Assembly: GCA_023634235.1 (NCBI GenBank)
Contig: JAMKCF010000002.1
Location: 8,068,722 to 8,132,721, forward strand
Source of the DNA: Pisaster brevispinus
Taxonomy: Eukaryota > Echinodermata > Asteroidea > Forcipulatida > Asteriidae
DNA: 64,000 nt
Direction of reading: 5' to 3'
Both the position numbers and the translations under genes were made by a program. The notes beneath the pieces were generated by a model. It was not told where the DNA came from. It ran no database searches and was given only the letters and a program-made list of their open reading frames with translations. Shown piece by piece: positions 10,090 through 18,251 of this stretch; within the stretch, counting starts at the first letter, position 1; each line of letters begins with the position of its first letter.

Positions 10090-10447
10090 ATAGAACAAAT
10101 GTTTCAACCTCCGTCTTTAGGGGGCATAACCCCACCGTTTCCAGAAGTTTTGATGAGCAATGAAAAAGACCTAGTCCTCCGGTCTTTCCGCAATGGTACC
10201 ATTAATTTGCTGTATATTTCTGCCACTTTTTAGACTTCACCCCGACGCTTGACTGCGATGTTAGGGCCTATCTTTTAAGAAAACTTTGGACGTTGCCAGT
10301 CATTTATGAGAAGCAACTTCTCAGAACAGTTCGGCTTCTGAGCCGCTTTCTTTTTAGTGGCCATTGTTGTGTTACCCGATGCAATAAATTGTTTATCCTT
10401 TGTTGTTGGATAGCAAGTTTTTTATTTATCTGAAACATCTGTGATCT
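10090..10447. other. No feature recognised
   Basis: No convincing coding or structured element was seen between the THAP relic and the next MITE. Confidence 0.35.
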
Positions 10448-10732
10448 GGGCCCAATTTCATAGAGCTGCTTAACGGCCGATTCTGTGCTTACTGCACGGT
10501 TTCCATTTCATATAGCCCTGCTAACCGTAAGCACACGAAAAGGCATGCTAACCTTCCGGTGCTTACTGTACGAAAATGGTTGACGTCACAATGCGAATCC
10601 ATGGTGAACGTGCAAGATGGCCGCTTAATTTTCTTGCTAACCTGTGAAATACGCTTACGCCTTGGCAAATTTTTCTGCTACAGTAAGCACGAAAATTTGC
10701 TTACCGTTAAGCAGCGCTATGAAATTGGGCCC
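10448..10732. repeat. MITE with GGGCCCAATTTCATAG ends
   Basis: The terminal inverted repeats are about 28 bp: GGGCCCAATTTCATAGAGC at the left and GCTATGAAATTGGGCCC at the right, each continuing into a CTGCTTAACGG-type word. The interior contains alternating GCTTAC and GTAAGC motifs. MITEs with this terminus are, from memory, widespread in marine invertebrate deuterostome genomes, which helps place the organism. Confidence 0.8.
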
Positions 10733-10865
10733 TGTACAGCAAATAAGTCACTTGCGCATGCGTGTCTTCACTTGTAAAACCCTCTAGAGCGAGTACACTG
10801 CGTGCCGCGCCGTTGATCATTGAACGTGTACAAACGCGTTCGACGTGTCCTATCCATAGATATAG

Positions 10866-11030
10866 TATACAAAAATTGACTGCTTCGAGTGCTATGGTTA
10901 AAACTACGACTCCCGAGGTGATCCCCGGATCGTTCCATTTTCCCTCGGCTGCGCCTCGGGAAAATAGAACGATCCGGGGATCACCTCGGGAGTCGGAGTT
11001 TTAACCATAGCACGAGTAAAAGCAGTCAAT
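10866..11030. repeat. Near-perfect palindromic MITE, interrupted by the retrotransposon
   Basis: Arms of about 65 bp (from TTGACTGCTT through CTCCCGAGGTGATCCCC to CATTTTCCC) face each other around a loop of about 11 bases near 10941-10951. The outermost left part, TATACAAAAATTGACTGCTT, finds its inverted partner only when AAAGCAGTCAAT (11019-11030) is joined to ATTTGTTTTATA beyond the retrotransposon (16031-16043). The element at 11031-16025 therefore landed inside this MITE. Confidence 0.8.
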
Positions 11031-11251
11031 ATGTAGTTTCATTTGGCAAAGAGACTATTGAGCTATACCGATTATACTACTCTCTTATCCTTTGCCCTAT
11101 ATACTATTATTCCTGCATTCTGAGGAATGTTCATGCATTCTTGAACAGGCGTATATAAGAGTCCCCTTGCCTTTGTTCACTCACTTCAGGCTCTCGCACG
11201 CATGCTGTACACTCGTCTCAATCATTTCATGCTAAGAGTACCTGTACCTTT
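11031..11251 (+). repeat. Split repeat A1
   Basis: A 221-bp left terminal repeat from ATGTAGTTTCATTTGGC to AGAGTACCTGTACCTTT. It is almost identical to A2 at 11968-12188 and carries a candidate promoter upstream of the gag-like frame. Confidence 0.92.
11151..11160 (+). promoter_or_regulatory. TATA-like box in A1
   Basis: GTATATAAGA lies about 100 bp before the gag-like ATG at 11257 and is followed by a C/T-rich stretch typical of a start region. The identical copy in A2 is at 12089-12098. An internal promoter in the terminal repeat would let the transcript start near the element's left end; this is inference. Confidence 0.5.
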
Positions 11252-11256
11252 TCACC

Positions 11257-11779
11257 ATGTCCACTTCTGACACTTCGATAATTTTCGAAAAATTTAAAGA
11301 CTACTTCGAGGAGAAATTTAACGCCATTGCCACACCTAAACAAGACTCAACTTCGGTGAAGGAGCTGAAGAACAAGCTCGAGTCAAAAGAACTTAGCAAG
11401 TTGGGCAATGTTGCTCAATTCAAATTCTGCGGAAAGATAGAAATAGCGCTGGACAAAGTCAAACTCGCCCTAATCAGTAAATGCGATATCGACTCGGCAA
11501 TCGAAGCAGTGCAAGAGGCCGAAGACTTGATTGCAGAAAGAAAGAGAAAAATCAGAATAGCCGATGGGAGCAAGGCCGGCTGGGCCACGGTTGGACAGCT
11601 CGACAAAAAGGGCGCGGACCACCTCTCAGCAGAGCAGCTCAAAAGCGTCAGAGTCGCAGAGGAAGAGGCCCTTAAAGAAATTGAAAGCCGTAAACGCAAG
11701 AGAAGAGACAACCAGTATGGCGCAGGGTTCTACCCACAGTCTGCCCCGCAAGATCTTGCTTCTCGCCGTCTTTTTCGAG
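11257..11779 (+). CDS. Gag-like protein, 5' exon
   Basis: The frame starts at an ATG 6 bp after repeat A1 and gives about 174 codons before a candidate splice donor (CGAG|GTATAT). The product is highly charged and mostly helical. It has a Lys/Glu-rich N-terminal half, a GNVAQFKFCGKIE segment near residue 50, a long acidic-basic stretch and a basic IESRKRKRR patch near residues 140-148. Such proteins precede pol in DIRS/Ngaro-type elements and are thought to package RNA. Read through, the frame continues 26 more codons to a stop at 11859 inside B1. Splicing to 12273 instead adds a CCHC knuckle in phase. Intact as far as visible. Confidence 0.7.
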
Positions 11780-11822
11780 GTATATTAAACCCCTCTCATT
11801 TCATACTTTGTTATTTCAATCT

Positions 11823-11962
11823 GCATATCGTGCATGCAGCCCTATCCCATACTGTCTGATTAAAATTCTTGAAATGAACTTTCAGTAGTTTGTGTTTCCT
11901 TTCCTCATGTCGTCCTATAATGTGAAACTATTTTTCATGCGTATGAGCGCAGCGAAGTAGCA
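11823..11962 (+). repeat. Split repeat B1
   Basis: 140 bp from GCATATCGTGCATGCAGCCC to GCGCAGCGAAGTAGCA. It differs from B2 (15886-16025) at only a few positions. It lies 5 bp before A2. Confidence 0.92.
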
Positions 11963-11967
11963 TGAAA

Positions 11968-12188
11968 ATGTAGTTTCATTTGGCAGAGAGACTATTGAGC
12001 TATACCGATTATACTACTCTCTTATCCTTTGCCCTATATACTATTATTCCTGCATTCTGAGGAATGTTCATGCATTCTTGAACAGGCGTATATAAGAGTC
12101 CCCTTGCCTTTGTTCACTCACTTCAGGCTCTCGCACGCATGCTGTACACTCGTCTCAATCATTTCATGCTAAGAGTACCTGTACCTTT
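11968..12188 (+). repeat. Split repeat A2
   Basis: 221 bp, nearly identical to A1. B1 and A2 together form the unsplit internal repeat that, in PAT/Ngaro-type elements, is thought to template completion of the ends. Confidence 0.92.
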
Positions 12189-12272
12189 CCCGCCCGCCCC
12201 TCCCATTTTAGATTTGTTTCTGAATTATACTCGCTTTGTTGCCGTTGTATTTTTGCAATTTTTCTTATACAG

Positions 12273-12541
12273 GCTTGTCAGGCTCTAACTGCTACTCGTG
12301 TGGTATGCAAGGACATTGGTCCAGAAACTGCCCCTACATTGCCCGCACATCGAGACCAAACACCACTCCCATCAACTTGCAGTTCGCTCCTGGAAGAAAC
12401 GCCCTCTGGCAAGCCCCTCTGCTTCACCGACCCCCCCATGCCCTCAATCGCCGCCACCACCACAGAATTGTCCAAAGACTCTGGATGTCCAACCACATCA
12501 TAAACGGGTCAGCAGTAATACAGAAAAATTCAGCGATATAA
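12273..12541 (+). CDS. Gag-like protein, 3' exon with CCHC zinc knuckle
   Basis: After the predicted acceptor the frame reads GLSGSNCYSCGMQGHWSRNC. This is a CX2CX4HX4C knuckle, the RNA-binding motif of retroelement Gag proteins. A Pro/Arg-rich tail follows to a stop at 12539-12541. The phase matches the 5' exon (1 + 2 nt). The pol frame starts inside this tail in another frame, so a frameshift or a separate start would be needed for pol. Confidence 0.65.
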
Positions 12542-15500
12542 TCAAGGTACCTTGCAATTACCAAAATGTTTCCTTGACAAGGGATGATGACAATGTAAAA
12601 GGAAGTTTAAAATCGCATATCGATTTCTGGCGTGACATTGGTGCTCATGGAATGGTTTTATCAATAATAAACAAAGGTTTCCGAATTTGGTTTACTCAAT
12701 ACCCTCCATCTATGTTTTTCCACAACAATGTATCTGCTTCACGTAATTCCGCCTTTGTAACAAAAACTTTTTTAGAATTACTTTCATCCCACAGAATAAA
12801 AGAAGTCTTATCACTTTCTTATGTTACCAGTCCCCTTTCGGTGGTTTGCCAAAGTTCCAACAAGAGGCGTTTGATCTTAGATTTGAGTCAGTTGAACAAA
12901 TATGTGCAGAAGGACCACTTCAAAATTGATGATTGGAAAATTGGTCTGCAGTTTTTTTTATTCCAACGCTCTCCTGTTTTCCTTTGACTTAAAGTCTGGC
13001 TATCATCATGTTGACATTGCACCACAGTATCATAAGTATTTAGGATTTTCTTGGTGTATTGATGGTTTGCAGAGGCACTTTGAGTTTACAGTCCTCCCAT
13101 TCGGCCGTACTTCTGCACCGTTTATTTTCACGAAAATTATGAAACCTATGGTCACACATTGGCGTTCTTGTGGCATTTTAATTGCTCTGTACTTAGATGA
13201 TGGATTTGTAGTTGTTCCCCGTGCCAATCTTTCTCAAGAAAATCATCTAAAACTAGCCACGGAGGTTTCTGCACATGTTAGATCTGATCTATTGAATGCG
13301 GGATTCATTTACAACATAAACAAAAGTGTCTGGGTGCCTACTCCTTCAATTACATGGTTAGGTATGATTTGGGACTCAAATTTGGGTACCCTTAAAGTCT
13401 TACCCCGTAGGATAGACAAGATTAGTGATTCGATTCGCTCTCTACAACATTCTCCGACTTCCACAGTAAGGGAATTACATTCCTTCGTTGGCCAAATAAT
13501 TTCCATGTCTCCAGTGGTAGGTAATGTCACCAGGTTAATGACTAGGAACAGCCAAGCAGTTATAGCCCAAGCCAATGACGAGAACGAAATCATAGTATTA
13601 AACGATCAGTGCCATTTGGAATTAACATTTTGGTCTGATAACGTTTCTCGTCTGAATACTCGTTATGTTTTTGCACCACAGCTCATTAATAAAATAATTT
13701 TTTTCAGATGCCAGCTCCGTAGGTTCAGGGGCCATTATATGCTACGACAACCACATAGCTCACAAAAATTGGACCCCAGAGGAACGTTCATGGAGTTCCT
13801 CTCACCGAGAACTGGAAACTATTCTATTCGCTCTCAGGTCATTTTTGCCCTCTATTTCGAATTCACATGTGAAACTGTTCACAGATAGTCAGGCCGCAGC
13901 CAGGATAGTGGATGTTGGAAGCATGAAAAGCAATTTGCAATTCTTAGCCTTCGACATATTTCAATTCTGTCTCTCAAATCGCATTCGTTTATCAGTTGAT
14001 TGGATACCTCGCTCTCAAAATGAGCAAGCTGACTTTATTAGCAAGTTCATCGATGTAGACGACTGGTCACTATCCGAAGAGTTCTTTACTTCCATTAACA
14101 ACTTGTGGGGCCCCTTAACAGTTGATTGTTTTGCTTCCTTCTATAACGCAAAATTGACCCGTTTTTTCTCACGATCTTGGAACCCCGGAACAGAGGCCGT
14201 TGACGCGTTTGCACAGAATTGGTCAAAAGAAAATGCATTACTAGTCCCACCCGTCGTCTTAATCCCTCAAGTCTTGAGCCATTTGTCTTCCTGTCATGGA
14301 AAGGGCGTTCTTGTATTCCCATGGTGGCCTTCGAGTCCATTTTGGCCCTTACTGTGGGTCAAATTCAGGCCTTACATCATTGATCTCATTACTATGCCCG
14401 GTAACACGGCACTAGTCCAAGGCAGAAACAGAAACTCGTTGCTTGGTTCTTCAGAATTTGAAAGCATCATGGCCGCAGTAAAACTAATCAATTTCACAGC
14501 ATTTACCATCGTGTGATTATGATAACATTATTAATGGTTTATTGTCATATTTCTAATTATCCTATTGTTCCCATCGTACAGATTATTCAAGATCATTCCT
14601 TTTGGAAAGAGTTTCCTTCCACGGTTTCGGACACTAAGGATCAATTGTTGTATCTTGCTATAGGAGCAAAAGCAAAAGGGACGGTTAATGGTTATTTTTA
14701 CAAGTGTCGCCATTTTATAAATTGGTTAGGTCATCGCAATATTCTTCCAATTGGAGATGAAGTTATGGCTTCATATTTAATGCATATTCATTCCAACTCA
14801 GAATCAGATAGAGTCATTGTGACTGCAGCTGCAGCCATTAAATGGTTGCATTCCTTAATAAACATTAAAACTAATCCAATTGACTCACCCATAGTGCAAC
14901 AAATTTTGGTCAGTTCTAGAAAAAGTCTTCACAAACCACCCATTCAAAAACGACCATTATCTTTGGAACAACTTAAGAAAATCTTGGATAAATTTGCTAA
15001 AGTCGATCGTACGTTAATTCAGCTCTGAACAGCTTCTTATGTTTGCTTGAAGTATGCTTTGTTGCTCAGACACAATGAAATAGCGGAAATCAAAGCTAAT
15101 CATATCACTAAATTATCGAATGAACAAGGTTTCAAAATTGTAATCGCAAAATCGAAAACTGACGTTTTCAGAGAAGGCGACGTAGCCTTTCTTTCCGATC
15201 CAACGGGGAATTATTCCCCAGCTGCTGTCTTGACCAGATATGGACAGGTCTGGTGTTCAAATCGGTGAAGATAAGTTTATTTTCACCCCCTTGTCTTTCT
15301 GTTCTGGTACCAAAGCTTATAAACGTTGTCAAAACAGGCCTTTAAGTTATACCAGATGCAGAGAATTATTCCTTGACGCCTTGAAAAGTATCGGTATTGA
15401 TGATGTGAAGAGTTTTGGGCTCCACAGCCTACGGTCTGGAGGAGCATCACATCTAGCTAATGCTGGTATTTCTGAAGAATTGATTCTCTAACATGGCCGT

Positions 15501-15584
15501 TGGAAAACTGTTTCAGCAAAGAATCGTTATGTAAAATGGGATACAGCAAAGCGCTTGAAGGTATCCAATGCTTTGTTCTCCTAA
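12298..15584 (+). pseudogene. Pol: reverse transcriptase, RNase H and tyrosine recombinase (broken)
   Basis: The RT begins near 12640 with GFRIWF and LDLSQLNKYV. At a T run near 12953 the frame shifts, then SFDLKSGYHHV, a PFG motif and YLDDG (the YxDD box, near 13191) follow. Another T run near 13700 shifts the frame into RNase H, with FTDSQAA and VDWIPRSQNEQAD. A DCFAS...FFSRSWNPGTEAVDAF connector typical of DIRS/Ngaro pol leads to the recombinase. There, RHNEIAEIK holds the first Arg, HSLRSGGAS the HxxR, HGRW the third basic box and NRYVKWD the Tyr nucleophile. In-frame stops at 15026-15028 and 15489-15491 and a frameshift near 15245 make this copy dead. Confidence 0.88.
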
Positions 15585-15885
15585 TAAATTGAAAGTTCTG
15601 AACATGTGCATCCTAATAAATTATGTACTGAGCTCTTTGAATTATGTTGTGATATAACGTTGTTATTAATCTGATAAAACTTTATGTAGTGGTGCCAGGA
15701 AGAAACCTGAAGGGCCAAGATGGCCGAGCTAATGTGTGATGCAAAGTTGTACTTTTATTTGATAAAAATTAAAAGATATAAAGTGGAACCAGGCAGAAAC
15801 CTGAAGGGCCGAGAGGGCCGAGTGAATTGATTGTGATGAAAGTATGATATGATTATTTGTTCAATGTGTTTGGTTTTTGTATACA
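15585..15885 (+). other. Element 3' non-coding segment
   Basis: Between the recombinase end and B2. Two related blocks, GGCAGAAACCTGAAGGGCC and its near copy GGAAGAAACCTGAAGGGCC (about 15697 and 15790), form a short direct repeat. No coding feature was seen. Confidence 0.5.
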
Positions 15886-16025
15886 GCATATCGTGCATGC
15901 AGCCCTATCCCATACTGTCCGATTAAAATTCTTGAAATGAACTTTCAGTAGTTTGTGTTTCCTTTCCTCATGTCGTCCTATAATGTGAAACTGTTTTTCA
16001 TGCGTATGAGCGCAGCGAAGTAGCA
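15886..16025 (+). repeat. Split repeat B2 (right end of element)
   Basis: 140 bp, nearly identical to B1. It ends ...GAAGTAGCA and runs straight into GTCAATATTTG of the interrupted MITE. Confidence 0.9.
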
Positions 16026-16033
16026 GTCAATAT

Positions 16034-16302
16034 TTGTTTTATAACACCCCAACAGACTATTTATCATCCTCGTACACGTAACGTTGGTACGCGCATTTCA
16101 GATACACAGATGCACAACTGATTGAGTTCGAGGTTGGTAAAAAAGACGTCTGGGTACTGCGCGCGCCATGAAATAGTCGACTGTTCCATGGCAAACGACT
16201 ATCACACGGCCGCCGGGTTTCTAGTAAAACTAAGACATATCATGTGACGCGCTCTAAACCAATGAAAAGGCAGAATTTTTGTAAGGGGTGTTATAAAATT
16301 CT
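16034..16302. repeat. Candidate MITE with TATAACACCCC ends
   Basis: TTTTATAACACCCC at 16038-16051 is inverted at GGGGTGTTATAAAA (16284-16297). The interior is unique and non-coding. It partly overlaps the right arm of the MITE interrupted by the retrotransposon, so boundaries are uncertain. Confidence 0.4.
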
Positions 16303-16592
16303 ATATCTATGGTCCTATCCAGTCAATATTAATGGAGATCAATGGTCTATACGGGATAAAGATTCTACAACTGAAATTTACATAACAACGCTGATACCAA
16401 ATCCAGCCAATCAGGAGGTCACAAACCCTAGTTGGCCGCGTCTTTTACTAGGTAACAATCACCATATGCGTCAACGCGCGCGTATTTCAAAGACGGTTTG
16501 AAAATTGAAATGCGGGAGTCATTACATCATGCACCAATATGTACGCAAGGCAAACAAATGACATTTCGTGCTGATGGAGCAAGTTTATTAAG

Positions 16593-16864
16593 CCTTGTCC
16601 AAGGCTCTTTACGCAAGCACCCCGCTTTGAATTCACCAGGTAGCGTAACAATAGTGGCACGGTTCTGCAGTACTTGATACAGTATACAGTATACTGTGGG
16701 GTCGAATCATGGTTTTTCAACCTCGTTTTTTGGTACGAGGTTAAAAAACCATGCTTCGACCCCACGGTATACTGTATATCAAGTACTGCAGTATCGTGCC
16801 AGTTGTTTTTATGCTACCTGGTGAATTTAAAGCGGGGTGCTTGCGAAAAGAGCCTTGGACAAGG
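16593..16864. repeat. 272-bp near-complete palindrome (MITE)
   Basis: The outer arms CCTTGTCCAAGGCTCTTT and AAAGAGCCTTGGACAAGG-like, the middle arms GCAAGCACCCCGCTTT, and inner arms of about 65 bp (CAGTACTTGATACAG, GTATACTGTGGGGTCGAA, CATGGTTTTT) fold back around a short loop near 16725-16735. Both strands show matching open frames because of the symmetry; none is a gene. Confidence 0.85.
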
Positions 16865-16954
16865 ATACAAGTTTATTGGCATCAAAATTTATTCATTTCT
16901 CCTCACATTTTGAACAAGATGTGAACGAAACTTAATTCAAATCTAAAGGTTCAA

Positions 16955-17150
16955 ATACAACAAAGGTGAACTGTTGCGCAGTTATAGATTGTCAGAACTC
17001 CAGACGCACCCACAGAGATAACCAGAACATTGGAATTTCCATTCACCAAGTACGTGTTTTGGTCTGTAGTGAACATCAGTCTACTGTCTTCTTGTCGGAT
17101 CTGTTTGATCACTGCAAAATCCTTAGTCAGTAATTGCACACCGATATCTT
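16955..17150 (+). pseudogene. THAP-domain gene relic, copy 2
   Basis: The + frame reads VNCCAVIDCQNSRR, then NIGISIHQV, parallel to the THAP start at 9892. The upstream AT-rich leader (CTCCTCACATTTTGAACAAGATGTG) also matches that before copy 1. The canonical Gly before Cys is Asp and HxFP is HQV. No ATG is present. It is a decayed paralogue; the two copies flank the retrotransposon region. Confidence 0.5.
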
Positions 17151-17350
17151 CATTGAAATAGATTCTCCCGCATGTGTATTTTATTCAGCAAACTCCTTTC
17201 GTTTTAAGGAAGTAATCATCAGACGGTTCGTAAACTTGAGATTATTATTAGTATGGAGGTAGAAGCAACCTCCATGGTGTGAGCAAGTCCCTTGCGCGTG
17301 CGTGTTTTCACCTGTAAACCTGCTAGTGTGTTCATTGCGTGTATCTACCT

Positions 17351-18190
17351 GATTCTTACATGACGAAATAACTGTTACCTATGGTTTGAAAAGAAATTGA
17401 ATGGAATCGTCGAGTCATTTCCCCCTGGCGTTTTTATTTATTTTAAATTTAAAAACTACAATCGATGTGTTTTTCTTAAAAAATTGCAAGTTGAATTACT
17501 GAGCAGAGGCAGATTAGTTACATGTGTATCAGTGTTGTATTTCAGTACTACACCTCGTGGTATAAACGGTTAAATTTGAATATGCATTTTATTGAAAGAT
17601 TTATTGATTTTGACTATTAATTACCGATGAACCCAAAGTCTATGATCGAGGATTAATCCACAAGAGGGCGCTATCAGGTAGAAGAAAAACCACCATCACA
17701 GACTTGGGACCAAGTCTAGGCCACCTTCTTTTTTTAGAGCCGAGGAGTATTGAAATTGGCATGATTGGGGTCGAGTTTGCAACCCACGCCATGTACTACA
17801 GTACATAATTTTGTAGGCACACTGCAAAGGAAATACACAACACAGTCACGGACAAATGACGGACGGTCGGCCATCGGCAGGCTATCGCGGTGATTACTTT
17901 GTTGTGTATGTGGTGAAATTACAACCTTTTTAAGTTGTCGTTGAATTAATTTAAAATATTTTCCACATTTAACACTATTATGACTACGACCTACGTATAT
18001 GTGCAACCTGAGTGTAACCCAAGAAATAACCATATAACGAAGTGAGTGGCTTCTCTGCATCACAAACAAATGCATGCTGCTGTCACATTCACACACACAG
18101 TCAGGATGTCACGTATGCGACACTCATCAGTCAGACAGCAGTCACAGTGACAGCGGTTTTACTTTTGTTTTATCAATCATTCATGTCATT
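17351..18190 (+). promoter_or_regulatory. Putative kazrin promoter and 5' UTR region
   Basis: This stretch precedes the predicted first coding exon. I see no clear TATA box. The last 120 bp (CACACACACAGTCAGGATG, then CAGACAGCAGTCACAGTGAC) is simple-sequence-like and transcribable as a 5' UTR. An in-frame upstream ATG at 18074 extends the reading frame by 39 codons, but the ATG at 18191 has the better context (A at -3, G at +4). Assigned by position only. Confidence 0.4.
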
Positions 18191-18251
18191 ATGGCGGACG
18201 TATTCAAAACGACCACAACGGACCTTGGGCAGAAAGACTCGCTTAGTACAG
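18191..18251 (+). CDS. KAZN: Kazrin exon 1 (start codon)
   Basis: This exon reads MADVFKTTTTDLGQKDSLST and ends in phase 1 at ACAG|GTAATT. The next exon needs exactly one preceding base, so G joins CA to give Ala. The start has strong Kozak context. The intron is 13.6 kb. It could be wrong if a different first exon lies elsewhere; phase and position are the support. Confidence 0.6.

Larger units (their letters stand above)
11780..12272 (+). other. Predicted intron carrying the internal B1-A2 repeat
   Basis: The donor GTATAT follows CGAG (phase 1). The acceptor is TTTTCTTATACAG at 12260-12272 after a pyrimidine-rich tract. The 493-nt intron contains all of B1 and A2. Joining its flanks puts a zinc knuckle in frame on the gag-like protein, which is the reason for proposing it. 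RNA evidence is lacking. Confidence 0.55.
11031..16025 (+). mobile_element. Tyrosine-recombinase retrotransposon (DIRS/Ngaro/PAT-type)
   Basis: A 5.0-kb element with split direct repeats in the order A1 (11031-11251), gag-like frame, B1 (11823-11962), A2 (11968-12188), pol, B2 (15886-16025). It encodes a CCHC knuckle, reverse transcriptase, RNase H and a tyrosine recombinase instead of an integrase, the hallmark of DIRS-like elements. Split A-B repeats point to the PAT/Ngaro branch, not DIRS1 itself, which has inverted repeats. No hydrolase or methyltransferase ORF was seen. A1/A2 and B1/B2 are very similar, so insertion is fairly recent, but pol has stops and frameshifts. It lies upstream of kazrin exon 1. 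Confidence 0.9.

Noticed and set aside
11031..16025. An endogenous retrovirus or LTR (Gypsy) element
   Set aside because: There is no LTR pair, protease or DDE integrase. The repeats are split A-B and the integrating enzyme is a tyrosine recombinase.
16674..16913. Matching open frames on both strands of 16.49-16.91 kb
   Set aside because: The sequence is a 272-bp palindrome, so the strands mirror each other.
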